The position numbers and the translations under genes are program-made. A model generated the notes under the pieces. That model had not been told where the DNA came from. It made no database searches and saw only the letters and a list, made by a program, of their open reading frames with translations. Shown piece by piece: positions 1 to 8,729 of a stretch of DNA of 64,000 bases. Source of the stretch: an uncultured Sphingobacteriales bacterium (GTDB taxonomy: Bacteria; Bacteroidota; Bacteroidia; Chitinophagales; Chitinophagaceae); assembly GCA_937991535.1 (NCBI GenBank), contig CALKHN010000007.1, positions 1 to 64,000 on the forward strand. Reading direction: 5' to 3'. Within the stretch, counting starts at the first letter, position 1, and the number at the start of each line of letters is the position of its first letter.

Positions 1-109
1 ACCGAACTGCCCTTTTTCATATCTTTTGCTTATATTTTAGTCGGACAATAGTGATAAAAAAATACAATTCTTTTCTGCAAAGTTATACTGGAGAGAAATT
101 CTGGCGGCA

Positions 110-2626
110 TTGATGGTGCTGCTGGCATTTGTTTTCTTTAAAAGTGAAAGGAAGGAATTACTGCAAATCATTCCTCATATTGAGGCTGCAGATGTTAGGT
201 GGTTGATTACCGGCATTGCAGTAACCGTTCTTTATGTACTTCTTCAAAGCGGCATATATGTAAGCAGCTTTGCGGCTATAGGCTCCTCATTAAAATTTGT
301 GGACGCTGTTGAACTTTTTCTAAAAAGAAATTTTTTAAGCATTTTTTTACCCGCCGGAGGTGTAAGCGCTTTGGCCTATATGCCATCTCAATTTAAAAAA
401 AGAGGATTTAAAAAAACAGCCGTACACCAGGCAAGCGGATTGTATGCTTTTGCAGGACTATTCACTGTTTTCCTGGTGGGTTTGCCGGTGATCATTCTGT
501 TCGCATTATCGGGCAATGAACACTTATGGAAGGTATGGATCAGTTTGATATTTGTTATACTTATGCTGGCGGCCATTGCTCTTATAGCAAAATTGCTTAA
601 AGCAAAAGGAAACCTGTACGGACTTATTAACAATAAGTTTCCCCGCATAACCCCTGCAATTGACGCGTTTTTTGCAGCTAATATCAACAATAAGAAATAT
701 GCAGGCGCCATTTTGTTTTCCACCGGTGTGGAGTTTAGCGGGATATTTCACATTTTTATCGCCATGCTCGCATTGGGCTTGCCTGCATCGTTCACCGTTG
801 CCGCAATTGCCTATATCATTTCTGTGTTATTAATGATCAGTTCCCCATTTTTAAGAGGGCTTGGAGCGGTAGAAATTTCATTGGTTTATATTTTAGAGAT
901 ATATGGCTATTCCACCGTTCAGGCTTTATCGGTAACTGTTTTATACCGGGTCTTCGAATTCTGGCTTCCTATGATTTTCGGCATGCTGGCATTTGCATGG
1001 AGAGGCAGGCAATTGTTTGTCAGGATTGCTCCCGCCCTGTTTATTTTCGTGATGGGACTGCTTAATATCATTTCTGTGGTAACCCCGCCTTTGCTCCCGC
1101 GCCTGAAATTGATAAGGTCCTTTCTTCCGCTGGAAGCCATTAATGCTTCAAACCTGCTGGTGTTGTTTATAGGACTGGCAATGCTGATTACTGCGGCATT
1201 TATGTTTAAGGCTTTAAAAAACGCCTGGCGTTTGGCGTTGTTGCTTTCTGTTTTATCCCTCATTGGCAACCTAACAAAAGCGTTGGATTATGAAGAAGCC
1301 ATTTTTGCCGCAACGATCATTGTTTTATTGTTAATCAGCCGCCATCAATACCCTGTGCGGAGCAACCTGAGATGGATTCGTTTCGGGCTTTTATCTGTTG
1401 CCGCCATTTTCCTGGCTGTATTGGTCTTTGGGTTCGTAAGTTTTTATTTTATTGATATCAAACATTTTGGTATAGATTTTACCTGGCGTCAATCCTTGGC
1501 TTATACGCTCAAAAGCTTCGTATTCACCAATGATAATCCACTCCATCCACTCACCCATTTTGGTCATCAGTTTATACAAATGATTCGTTTTTTAAGCTTT
1601 GCGGCCTGGGGATTTCTTTTGTTTACACTCATTAAGCCATTTTTTGAAACAGAACCTGTCAATGAAACAAGCAGGCAAAGAGCAATATCCCTGCTGGCCC
1701 GGTATGGCGATTCCTCCATGGATTATTTTAAAATATCAGCGGATAAACTTTTTTTCTTTTCCAGCCTCCATGAGGCTTTCGTATCGTATCGCATTGCCAA
1801 TGGCTTTGCCATTGCACTGGAAACACCCGTGTGTGAGGAGGAAAACAAAATACACGTGATAGCGGAATTTTATAAACACTGCCACCATATGGGACTGAGA
1901 ACCGCTTTTTACCGGGTGGATGAAACCAGCATTTCATGGTTTAATGAACTCGGAAAACGCAGAATGATTATTGGACAGGAAGCGATATTAGATGTGGGAA
2001 ATTTTACTTTGGAAGGGAAAGATAAAAAATCATTAAGAAATGCTTTGAACAGTCTGCAAAAAAAAGGATTTACAACCACGGTTCATAAAGCGCCACTGGA
2101 AGCTGATCTGGCGGTTGCACTCAAAAAAATATCTGATGAATGGCTATCCGCCTTCGACAAAGAAGAACAGATTTTTTCGCAAGGCATGTTCAATGCAGAT
2201 GAAATAAAACAACAGGATGTTATTACCGTTGCCGATGCAGACAGGAATATTGCGGCGTTCTTAAATATCATTCCGGATTATGCGCCGGATGAATGTACAT
2301 ACGACCTCATTCGAAAAAAGGCTGAAGCGCCGGGGGGATGTATGGACGCACTTGTTATTAAATTGATAGCGTATGCAAAAGAAAACAAATATCAGTTTAT
2401 AAACATGGGGCTTGTACCTATGACCGGTATTGCTGATCCCACTAACCCTGCGGAACACCTCTTTAAGTATGCCGGGGAAAGATTAAGACGTTTTAAACAT
2501 TATCGCGGACTGCGCGATTTTAAGCAGAAGTATGCCAGCGTATGGAAAGATAAATTTCTGGTGTTTGAAAATGATTATGACCTGCTGCAATTGCCCGTAG
2601 TCTTAAACAAAGTAATGAAACCCTGA
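110..2626 (+). CDS. mprF: MprF-like phosphatidylglycerol lysyltransferase / flippase (start disturbed)
   Basis: Bifunctional membrane protein expected to transfer an aminoacyl group (usually lysine) from charged tRNA to phosphatidylglycerol and flip the product, lowering surface charge. About the first 500 residues are many hydrophobic segments (LPG_synthase_TM flippase part); residues of about 520-838 are a soluble DUF2156 GNAT-like synthase domain (RYGDSSMDYF, ALETPVC, NMGLVPMTG, KYAGERLRRFKHYRGLR-type motifs). Length fits full MprF (about 840). The start is odd: position 110 is TTG and cuts into the first membrane helix, while the same frame continues upstream to a stop at 38-40 and encodes a plausible N-terminus (KKIQFFSAKLYWREILAAL). 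A GTG at 51 would reach this frame only if the A7 run at 56-62 had eight As. The next gene begins 7 bp downstream, so they are probably one operon. The aminoacyl donor cannot be told from sequence. Confidence 0.85.
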   Translation: MMVLLAFVFFKSERKELLQIIPHIEAADVRWLITGIAVTVLYVLLQSGIYVSSFAAIGSSLKFVDAVELFLKRNFLSIFLPAGGVSALAYMPSQFKKRGFKKTAVHQASGLYAFAGLFTVFLVGLPVIILFALSGNEHLWKVWISLIFVILMLAAIALIAKLLKAKGNLYGLINNKFPRITPAIDAFFAANINNKKYAGAILFSTGVEFSGIFHIFIAMLALGLPASFTVAAIAYIISVLLMISSPFLRGLGAVEISLVYILEIYGYSTVQALSVTVLYRVFEFWLPMIFGMLAFAWRGRQLFVRIAPALFIFVMGLLNIISVVTPPLLPRLKLIRSFLPLEAINASNLLVLFIGLAMLITAAFMFKALKNAWRLALLLSVLSLIGNLTKALDYEEAIFAATIIVLLLISRHQYPVRSNLRWIRFGLLSVAAIFLAVLVFGFVSFYFIDIKHFGIDFTWRQSLAYTLKSFVFTNDNPLHPLTHFGHQFIQMIRFLSFAAWGFLLFTLIKPFFETEPVNETSRQRAISLLARYGDSSMDYFKISADKLFFFSSLHEAFVSYRIANGFAIALETPVCEEENKIHVIAEFYKHCHHMGLRTAFYRVDETSISWFNELGKRRMIIGQEAILDVGNFTLEGKDKKSLRNALNSLQKKGFTTTVHKAPLEADLAVALKKISDEWLSAFDKEEQIFSQGMFNADEIKQQDVITVADADRNIAAFLNIIPDYAPDECTYDLIRKKAEAPGGCMDALVIKLIAYAKENKYQFINMGLVPMTGIADPTNPAEHLFKYAGERLRRFKHYRGLRDFKQKYASVWKDKFLVFENDYDLLQLPVVLNKVMKP

Positions 2627-2633
2627 TGTTATT

Positions 2634-3317
2634 ATGAATCATAAAATAATCCTGCTGCTCCTTTTATCAGCGCCACTATCCATGCCGTTATCCCTGTTTG
2701 CGCAAAACCTTCCGGTACGGGAGTGGGCTGCAGCCTCCCATGACAAGCCTTTCATCTTCTATATTTCAGGCGATGGGGGCCTAAACAAATATTCCACAGA
2801 TTTATGCATCGCATTGAATAAAGCGGGATATGAAGTGTCGGCATTAAATGCAAGAACCTATTTCTGGAATAAAAAAACACCTGAAAAAGCAGCAACCGAT
2901 GTGAATAATTTTTTAAGCAAAAAGTTAGCAGGCAGAAAAAATCAGCAGTTTGTATTCATTGGCTATTCTTTTGGCGCAGATGTGCTTCCTTTTATTATGA
3001 ACAGGCTTTCAAAAAACATTCATAAAGACCTGCGGGTTTCTTTTATCATGGCTTCTTCCGGAAGTACTGATTTTGAGGTTCATTGGTCGGATATTTTGGG
3101 ACAAAGCAAAACAAGGAGCATGGATGTTGTGTCTGAAATGAATAAACTTGTTGAAGATAACATTGTTGTTGTTACCGCCAGTGACGAGCATACACTTGAT
3201 TTAAAGAACATTTCTTTAAAGAAATATACACATGAAATACTTCCCGGCGGCCATCATTTTGATGGAGATACGGAGGAGGTTGCCAGCGTGGTGCTCAGAC
3301 ATATTAACTGGCAATAA
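2634..3317 (+). CDS. AcvB/VirJ-type serine hydrolase, probable lysyl-phosphatidylglycerol hydrolase
   Basis: 227 residues with a Sec signal peptide ending near residue 24 (LSLFAQ), so periplasmic. It has the VirJ/AcvB alpha/beta-hydrolase pattern: FYISGDGG strand at 41-49, ALNARTYFW around 70-78, nucleophile elbow GYSFGAD with Ser112, a likely acid in TASDEH (Asp184) and His207/His208 in LPGGHHFDGD. In Agrobacterium and Rhizobium, AcvB/LpiB proteins sit in an operon with the MprF homologue LpiA and hydrolyse aminoacyl-phosphatidylglycerol; the 7-bp spacing to the MprF-like gene here repeats that arrangement. Family membership and triad are visible; the substrate is inferred from operon partnership. 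No clear terminator hairpin follows before the convergent phosphatase gene. Confidence 0.85.
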   Translation: MNHKIILLLLLSAPLSMPLSLFAQNLPVREWAAASHDKPFIFYISGDGGLNKYSTDLCIALNKAGYEVSALNARTYFWNKKTPEKAATDVNNFLSKKLAGRKNQQFVFIGYSFGADVLPFIMNRLSKNIHKDLRVSFIMASSGSTDFEVHWSDILGQSKTRSMDVVSEMNKLVEDNIVVVTASDEHTLDLKNISLKKYTHEILPGGHHFDGDTEEVASVVLRHINWQ

Positions 3318-3365
3318 TTTATAAGAATAAAATGCCAGGCAGATAGTCCATGCTGCAACACACCT

Positions 3366-4442
3366 TTATTTAAACCTGAATGCCTTCATCATTTTATCGA
3401 AAATGGTATTGTTCTCATATATACCGCCAAAAGCTTCGGCGCCCGGTCCGTAGGCAAAAACAGGTATCATCACAGCGGTATGTCCTTTGGTAGTGAACTT
3501 TGCCTCCACTTTGCCCGCTTTTATATCGCCGCCTGTTAAAGAAAGTCCGCCTGTTTCATGATCTCCCGTAACGATAACCAGGGTATTGCCGTCTTTGGCT
3601 GCAAAATCAAGTGCCGCGCCAATGGCTTTGTCAAAATCAATCATTTCAGTAGTAGCGTAATCAATATCGTTGGCATGGCCGCCCCAGTCAATCTGCGAAC
3701 CTTCTACCATCAAAAAAAAGCCTTTCTTATTTTGTTGCAGCAGCTTTAATGCAGTGTGTGTTGACTGCAGCAACTGGTCGCCCCTGCCTTCCGATACTTT
3801 GGGCGGTTCTCCATCGGCTATAAAACCGGCCAGTTTACCTGAACTTACTTTTATTATATCGGTCAATGTATCCAGCACCTGGTAGTTACGTGCTCTCAGG
3901 CTGTCTGTAAGGTCGCGGCCATCTTTGCGCCGGTTAAAATATTTTCTTCCGCCACCAATAAATACATCAATGTCTGTTTGTAAAAAATCCACTGCTATTT
4001 CTTCCTGCATGCCGCGGGAAGGCTGATGCGCTATAAAAGAAGCCGGCGTGGCGTGGGTAATCGCACAACTCACTACCATTCCCGTTGCCAGCTTGTTCCG
4101 TTCAGAGATCTCAAGGATTGTAGGAAACGCAACTTTTGTTGCATCTACGCCAATAGCGCCATTGTATGTTTTTTTACCTATAGAAAAAGCGGTAGCACCG
4201 GCGCCTGAGTCAGTAACGAAGCCGTCTGCTGACTGGCTTTTGTGGAAACCGCTAACGGGGAATCTCTCCAAATGAAGTGTTCCTTTATTCGCAGTTAACC
4301 CGGCAAATATCTGGGCTGTTCCCATCCCATCTCCTATCATTAAAATAATATTCTTAGCTTTTTTTTTGCTGTTGTTTTGCTGGCTAAAAGCAACTGAACT
4401 CACCAATAAAAGCGAAAGCGCACAAATGCAGTGTTTGAACAT
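3366..4442 (-). CDS. Alkaline phosphatase (PhoA superfamily), exported
   Basis: 358-residue periplasmic phosphomonoesterase of the PF00245 family. A signal peptide ends near residue 20 (SSVAFSQ). Metal-binding Asp38 lies in MIGDGMG, the phosphorylated nucleophile is Ser79 in DSGAGATAF, and later metal motifs DWGGHAND and TGDHETGG are intact, followed by a GHTAVMIPVFAYGPGA block holding the last His ligand. All catalytic landmarks are present and the length is near the family minimum, so it lacks the large crown insertions of some relatives. It is transcribed towards the AcvB-like gene and stands alone. I saw no Pho box. Confidence 0.92.
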   Translation of the reverse strand: MFKHCICALSLLLVSSVAFSQQNNSKKKAKNIILMIGDGMGTAQIFAGLTANKGTLHLERFPVSGFHKSQSADGFVTDSGAGATAFSIGKKTYNGAIGVDATKVAFPTILEISERNKLATGMVVSCAITHATPASFIAHQPSRGMQEEIAVDFLQTDIDVFIGGGRKYFNRRKDGRDLTDSLRARNYQVLDTLTDIIKVSSGKLAGFIADGEPPKVSEGRGDQLLQSTHTALKLLQQNKKGFFLMVEGSQIDWGGHANDIDYATTEMIDFDKAIGAALDFAAKDGNTLVIVTGDHETGGLSLTGGDIKAGKVEAKFTTKGHTAVMIPVFAYGPGAEAFGGIYENNTIFDKMMKAFRFK

Positions 4443-4591
4443 GAACTGTATGTTTTTTAATAGTAATACATTTTAAAAATCCAAAACTCCGGATTATAAA
4501 CGACAATATACGCCTGTTCACAAATAGTTAATATGGCATCCGAAATCTTGCCATCTTTCATAGCGTGAAATGATAAACAATAGTAAAACTT

Positions 4592-4657
4592 TCGTCTTCT
4601 CCCTTTTCACTTCTCACCTCTCGCTTTTCTCCTCACTTCTCACCTCTCCTCTCCCTC
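4592..4657 (-). repeat. Purine-rich low-complexity tract directly after the oxidoreductase stop codon
   Basis: Read on the minus strand, the G/A-rich tract begins at the stop codon of the 4658 gene and contains GAGGTGAGAAGTGA twice with related purine blocks around it. It is one of four short tandem tracts in the window that start right behind a stop codon. The rest of the 4443-4657 gap holds no gene and no promoter I can defend. Confidence 0.6.
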
Positions 4658-6031
4658 CTACATCCCCCTTACTTCCCAGCCTTTGCGGTAAGTGCGACGC
4701 AAATATTTTTCCGCTTCAGGATAGTTGGGGAATTTCAGGTTGGCTGCATCCCATTCCAGCAATTGGCCAGGCACCCTTATCGCTACTGTACCCAAAATAA
4801 TAGCCTCAGTCATAGGACCGGATTGCGCAAAATGCGACTCTGTTTTTGGTCCGCCCAGGCAGGCGTCAACAAAATGATGGTAATGGTTGCGTTCTTCCAG
4901 TTCGGGAGCTGCATGCGTTTTAAATTTATCTTCCGGCAATAACACGGGCATTCCTCCATGCGGTATCAGCAGGGCGCCTTCAGTTCCTATAAGCATTGCC
5001 GATTCTGCAGGGTATTCCTTACCGTTATATAAGGATCGTATTTCCTGGGGTGGATAAAATGCGCCATCGAACCATTCTAACGGCAATACTTTATCTTCCG
5101 TAAAATCATTTCCGGGAAACATCCAGGTAATATGATCGCCCTGCGGCCAGGTATCCGCTCTCCGTTCGGGCGCATCTTTCCATGATTGCTGTACTTCCGC
5201 AATAACAGATATGGGCGGCTTTAAACCAAGGCCTTTCCAAACAGCATCAAATATATGGCAGCCAATATCGCCCGACCAGCCGGTTCCAAAATCCTGCCAT
5301 GCCCTCCACTTGGTAGGGTGATAAATTTCGGGTGCATAAGGACGCAGCGGAGCGGTGCCGGTCCACAGATCCCAGTTGAGATGTGCAGGTGGTTCCTGTC
5401 CCTGCGCCGGCCGCGGCCCTACAAGGCGGTACGTGTCAATGGCCCCCGGCCGGTTGGAGCACAGGTAAGCATGTTTGATTTTTCCTATAGCACCTTCTTT
5501 AATCCATTGCACGGCCGTACGGTCGCCCTTACCCGAAGCGATCTGTGTTCCGAGTTGCGTAATAACCCCGGCCTTAACGGCAGTTTGTGTAAGCATTCGT
5601 ACTTCGGCAACATCGTGACACATCGGTTTCTGACAATATACATGCTTGCCGTTTCTTAACGCCTGCATGGCTATGGCAAAATGATTGTGATCCGGTACGG
5701 TTACATTTACCGAATCAATTTTTTTACCTTCTTTTTTAAACATCTCCCGCCAGTCGCTGTACAGCCGGGCGCCGGGAATCAGTTCCGCTGCTTTTTTCAG
5801 GTTATTGGCATCTACATCGCACAAGGCAACGATCTGTACATTGGGATGTTTTTTGAATTGCTGCAAATCGTGGAAACCCATTCCACCAACGCCAATGCAG
5901 GCATGGTTGAGTTTTCCGTTTCGGGAAGCTGCCTGCGCCGCCTGGCTAAAAATAAGCGGACCGGCAATAGTGGCGGTTGCTGCGGTGGCAACAAATTGTC
6001 TGCGGGATAATAAGCGTTTTGTTTCTTTCAT
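4658..6031 (-). CDS. Gfo/Idh/MocA family oxidoreductase with Tat signal
   Basis: 457 residues from the ATG at 6031 (a TTG at 6043 would add four residues). The N-terminus carries a twin-arginine signal, SRRQFVATA, followed by a hydrophobic stretch and AQAAS, so the folded, cofactor-loaded enzyme should be exported to the periplasm. The Rossmann part shows GVGGMGFHDLQ and VALCDVD; the usual EKP of the family is QKP (CQKPMCHDVAEV), common in the exported Bacteroidota/Planctomycetota branch. The C-terminal half has the typical DIGCHIFDAV and HHFVDACLGG blocks. Likely a nucleotide-dependent sugar oxidoreductase; exported members act in 3-keto sugar formation in some Bacteroidota, but the substrate here is unknown. 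It stands apart from the sugar genes at 32-41 kb. Confidence 0.88.
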   Translation of the reverse strand: MKETKRLLSRRQFVATAATATIAGPLIFSQAAQAASRNGKLNHACIGVGGMGFHDLQQFKKHPNVQIVALCDVDANNLKKAAELIPGARLYSDWREMFKKEGKKIDSVNVTVPDHNHFAIAMQALRNGKHVYCQKPMCHDVAEVRMLTQTAVKAGVITQLGTQIASGKGDRTAVQWIKEGAIGKIKHAYLCSNRPGAIDTYRLVGPRPAQGQEPPAHLNWDLWTGTAPLRPYAPEIYHPTKWRAWQDFGTGWSGDIGCHIFDAVWKGLGLKPPISVIAEVQQSWKDAPERRADTWPQGDHITWMFPGNDFTEDKVLPLEWFDGAFYPPQEIRSLYNGKEYPAESAMLIGTEGALLIPHGGMPVLLPEDKFKTHAAPELEERNHYHHFVDACLGGPKTESHFAQSGPMTEAIILGTVAIRVPGQLLEWDAANLKFPNYPEAEKYLRRTYRKGWEVRGM

Positions 6032-6105
6032 AATATGGTGCAATTGTTTGTTTGTATATACTTATTGTAAGGTGGTGAGTTGAAAATAGTCAAATATTCG
6101 TTTCG

Positions 6106-6525
6106 CTAAGATATTTTTTTAAATCTTAATTTTTCTCCCAGCTTCACCAAATCCCAAAAGTCAACGGGGTCTTTGGGATAAGGGATTATCACGGAACCGG
6201 TTTCCGGTAATGGTTTATCCCCGATGCTATAAACATTGTGTATTACAGCTAAGATGTAATCCGATAAATCAACAGGCGCGAAACTGAGTTTGAATTCCGG
6301 ACGCACTTCTTCACTGTTGATAAAACATACTTCACCATCTTTTTCCTTTTCGGGTACAAAGGATACTCCGAGGTCTGCGGCTATTTTTTGAATAATCCCG
6401 GTGTCAATGGCGGATACAGCCTTTCCGGCAAAATCAATATACAATGCTGTGTTCAGCATAGCATCCGCGGGAGGGTTTAAAAACAACCGCGGTACAGTAA
6501 ATTCCTGTTGGTATTGTGCTTCCAT
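6106..6525 (-). CDS. Hypothetical protein downstream of the MFS exporter
   Basis: About 139 residues from the ATG at 6525 (MEAQYQQEF); a TTG at 6576 would add 17 residues and leave 9 bp to the MFS stop codon. No signal peptide or membrane segment. The sequence is mixed alpha/beta and acidic, with blocks LNTALYIDFAGKAVSAID and DLSDYILAVIHNVYSIGD. I do not recognise a family. It is probably cotranscribed with the Fsr-like exporter. The opposite-strand reading frames in the region look like shadows. Amino-acid composition is normal, so it is likely a real cytoplasmic protein of unknown function. Confidence 0.6.
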   Translation of the reverse strand: MEAQYQQEFTVPRLFLNPPADAMLNTALYIDFAGKAVSAIDTGIIQKIAADLGVSFVPEKEKDGEVCFINSEEVRPEFKLSFAPVDLSDYILAVIHNVYSIGDKPLPETGSVIIPYPKDPVDFWDLVKLGEKLRFKKIS

Positions 6526-6585
6526 ATTGAAATCCTTTGCGCCTATGATAAATGTTCCTGCTTCTGACAAGTACAAGGCAATCCC

Positions 6586-7806
6586 TTACACCCTTCGCTG
6601 CTTCAAATTGGGAAGAAACCCTGTAAGCAGCCCGATCAGCGGTAAAAAAGAACATACTTTGTATACATATTCAATACTGGTGATATCGGCCAGTTTGCCC
6701 AGCAGTGCCGATCCTATGCCTCCCATACCAAATGCAAAACCAAAGAACAAGCCCGATACCATACCCACTTTACCCGGCAATAACTCTTGCGCATACACGA
6801 GAATAGCGGAAAACGCGGAGGCGAGTATAACCCCAATGATGAAGATCAGAATGCCTGTCCAGAACAAGCTGGCATAAGGCAATATCAGTGAAAAAGGCGC
6901 CACGCCCAGTATGGAGCCCCAGATCACATATTTACGGCCGATTCTGTCGCCGATAGGTCCGCCTGCCAGTGTGCCCGCAGCAACTGCAGCCAGAAACACA
7001 AACAGGTATATCTGCGATTGTTGTATGCTAACACCAAATTTGTCTATTACATAAAAAGTAAAATAAGAGCTGATGCCGGCCATATAAAAATACTTGGAAA
7101 AGATCAGTAACAGCAAAATGATAACGGAACCGGTTACTTTGCTTTTGGAGAGATGGTGCGGGATAGCGGCGCTCCTTGTTTTTTTGGCGATGTGCAGGTA
7201 GCTGGCACTGTACCAGAGGCCTACCCTCCACAATACAACAATGGCCAGCAGGGCGATAATGGAAAACCATGAAATACTGTGCCTGCCGTGGGGGAGAATA
7301 ATGAATGCCGCAAGCAAAGGACCGATGGCAGAGCCCACGTTACCGCCCACCTGAAAAATAGATTGTGCAAGCCCGCGCCGGTGACCCGCCGCCATATAGG
7401 CTACTTTTGATGCTTCAGGATGAAAAACAGAGGAGCCAATGCCTATAAGCCCAACCGACAGCAGAACCCCGTGAAAACTTTCTACACTTGAAAGCAATAC
7501 CAGTCCTGTAAGGGTAAAAGCCATGCCGGCGGCCAAAGAAAAGGGCTGCGGCTTTTTGTCGGTATACAGTCCCACCAATGGTTGCAGCAATGATGCGGCC
7601 AACTGGAAGGTGAGTGTAATCAATCCTATTTGCACAAAATTCAAGGAGAAGGACGCTTTGAGCTGCGGGTATATGGCAGGGATAATGGATTGTATGGTAT
7701 CATTTAAAAGATGCGAAAAACTGATGGCGAAAAGTATGGGAAAAACAGTTTGCTGCGCTGCCTGTTCCATGCTCACGGCTATGCCCCTTGCTTCATTACG
7801 CTTCAT
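6586..7806 (-). CDS. MFS transporter, fosmidomycin-resistance (Fsr) type
   Basis: 406-residue inner-membrane exporter of the major facilitator superfamily with 12 expected helices. The helix 1 block FSHLLNDTIQSIIPAIYP and the following LQPLVGLYTDKKPQPF loop are characteristic of the Fsr branch; FHPEASKVAYMAAG and GGPIGDRIGRKYVI are further conserved loops. Family members export fosmidomycin and some other small molecules; the natural substrate here is not known. The ATG at 7806 is preceded by a good Bacteroidota promoter at 7829-7862, giving a leader of roughly 16 nt. The hypothetical gene ending at 6106 follows closely and may share the transcript. Confidence 0.88.
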   Translation of the reverse strand: MKRNEARGIAVSMEQAAQQTVFPILFAISFSHLLNDTIQSIIPAIYPQLKASFSLNFVQIGLITLTFQLAASLLQPLVGLYTDKKPQPFSLAAGMAFTLTGLVLLSSVESFHGVLLSVGLIGIGSSVFHPEASKVAYMAAGHRRGLAQSIFQVGGNVGSAIGPLLAAFIILPHGRHSISWFSIIALLAIVVLWRVGLWYSASYLHIAKKTRSAAIPHHLSKSKVTGSVIILLLLIFSKYFYMAGISSYFTFYVIDKFGVSIQQSQIYLFVFLAAVAAGTLAGGPIGDRIGRKYVIWGSILGVAPFSLILPYASLFWTGILIFIIGVILASAFSAILVYAQELLPGKVGMVSGLFFGFAFGMGGIGSALLGKLADITSIEYVYKVCSFLPLIGLLTGFLPNLKQRRV

Positions 7807-7828
7807 GTCATTTAATTCTTTGAGGATG

Positions 7829-7862
7829 CAAAATTAACCCTTCCGGTTTTACTTATTGCAAA
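7829..7862 (-). promoter_or_regulatory. Promoter of the Fsr-like exporter
   Basis: On the minus strand TTTG (7859-7862), 22 bp, then TAATTTTG (7829-7836), matching the Bacteroidota TTTG / TAnnTTTG pattern. Predicted start of transcription is about 16 nt before the ATG. Confidence 0.55.
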
Positions 7863-7890
7863 CAGAAGAAATATAGTGTGGTTGATTATT

Positions 7891-8040
7891 GTAAGACGGG
7901 TAAGATGTAAGACAGGTAAGACAGGTAAGACAGGTAAGACAGGTAAGACAGGTAAGACAGGTAAGACATGTAAGATAGATAAGACATGTAAGATAGGTAA
8001 GACAGGTAAGATGTAAGACAGGTAAGGCACTGTAAGGCGT
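7891..8040. repeat. 9-bp tandem array, unit GTAAGACAG
   Basis: About 17 units in a row: mostly 9-bp GTAAGACAG (six perfect copies in a row at 7907-7960) with variants such as GTAAGATAG and GTAAGACAT and two 7-bp units (GTAAGAT). It fills the gap between the 3' end of trhA (stop at 8044, minus strand) and the MFS promoter. Because the unit is three codons long, it stays open in several frames and produces spurious Leu-Ser-Tyr or Leu-Pro-Val reading frames. The number of units is expected to vary between strains. Confidence 0.95.
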
Positions 8041-8043
8041 TTA

Positions 8044-8682
8044 TCACACCGCCAGCAAAATGGCTACATAATGACAGATGGCCGCTGCCAGCACAAAGAA
8101 ATGCCACACGGCGTGGCTGTAAGTATATTTATCCCACAGGTAAAAAACAACACCGAGGCTGTATAGTCCGCCGCCAATAAGCAACATAACCAGCACCGGT
8201 TGCGGCAGGGCTACAAAAAATGTGCGTCCGCCGGCTACCAGAATCCAGCCCATGGCCAGGTATATAAATGTGGACAAACCATTCCACCGGCCGGTATAGA
8301 ATATTTTAAATACGGTACCCAATACCGTTAGTCCCCACAACACAGACAGCAGTGTAATACCAAAGGCATTGTTCATATAGATGAGCAAAAAAGGCGTATA
8401 GGTTCCCGCGATCAGAAAATAAATACTGATATGATCAAGGATCTGCAATACCTCTTTGGTTTGAGGATGCTGGAAGCCGTGGTATAAGGTGGAAAAAGTA
8501 AATACCATCAGGAAGCAAAATCCGTAAATGGCTGCGCCCACAATACCGGGTGTGTTTTCGCTTTTGGTTGCCATTGCTATGAGGATGGGAATACAAACAA
8601 TACCGAATAGTATTCCAAAGCCATGCGTGATGCTGTTGACCAATTCCTGTTTTATCCGCACCTGCGGATCTGTGGACTGCAT
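8044..8682 (-). CDS. trhA: Hemolysin III / TrhA family membrane protein
   Basis: 212 residues from the ATG at 8682 (a TTG at 8715 adds eleven). Seven-helix PAQR/hemolysin III protein of the inner membrane. Conserved polar residues of the family are visible: ELVNSITHGFG near the N-terminus, STLYHGFQH, LQILDHISIYFLIAGTYTPF, and the terminal SHAVWHFFVLAAAICHY with the metal-binding histidines. Members are linked to membrane-fluidity homeostasis and possibly hydrolysis of membrane lipids; the haemolysin name is historic. A TACCTTTG box lies at 8722-8729. The 3' end runs straight into the 9-bp repeat array. Confidence 0.9.
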   Translation of the reverse strand: MQSTDPQVRIKQELVNSITHGFGILFGIVCIPILIAMATKSENTPGIVGAAIYGFCFLMVFTFSTLYHGFQHPQTKEVLQILDHISIYFLIAGTYTPFLLIYMNNAFGITLLSVLWGLTVLGTVFKIFYTGRWNGLSTFIYLAMGWILVAGGRTFFVALPQPVLVMLLIGGGLYSLGVVFYLWDKYTYSHAVWHFFVLAAAICHYVAILLAV

Positions 8683-8721
8683 GTTTATATTTTGGGTTGT
8701 TAGGCAGGATGACAATAGTTA

Positions 8722-8729
8722 CAAAGGTA
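8722..8729 (-). promoter_or_regulatory. -7 box of trhA
   Basis: TACCTTTG on the minus strand is a perfect TAnnTTTG; it predicts a leader of roughly 33 nt to the ATG at 8682. No convincing TTG is found at the -33 distance. Confidence 0.45.

Noticed and set aside
7891..8040. Possible CRISPR array
   Set aside because: The repeat is 9 bp with no spacers and no cas genes are present; it is a simple tandem repeat.
7812..8107. Reading frames rich in Leu-Pro-Val and Leu-Ser-Tyr
   Set aside because: They arise from the 9-bp repeat unit, which is three codons long; they overlap trhA and have no start context.
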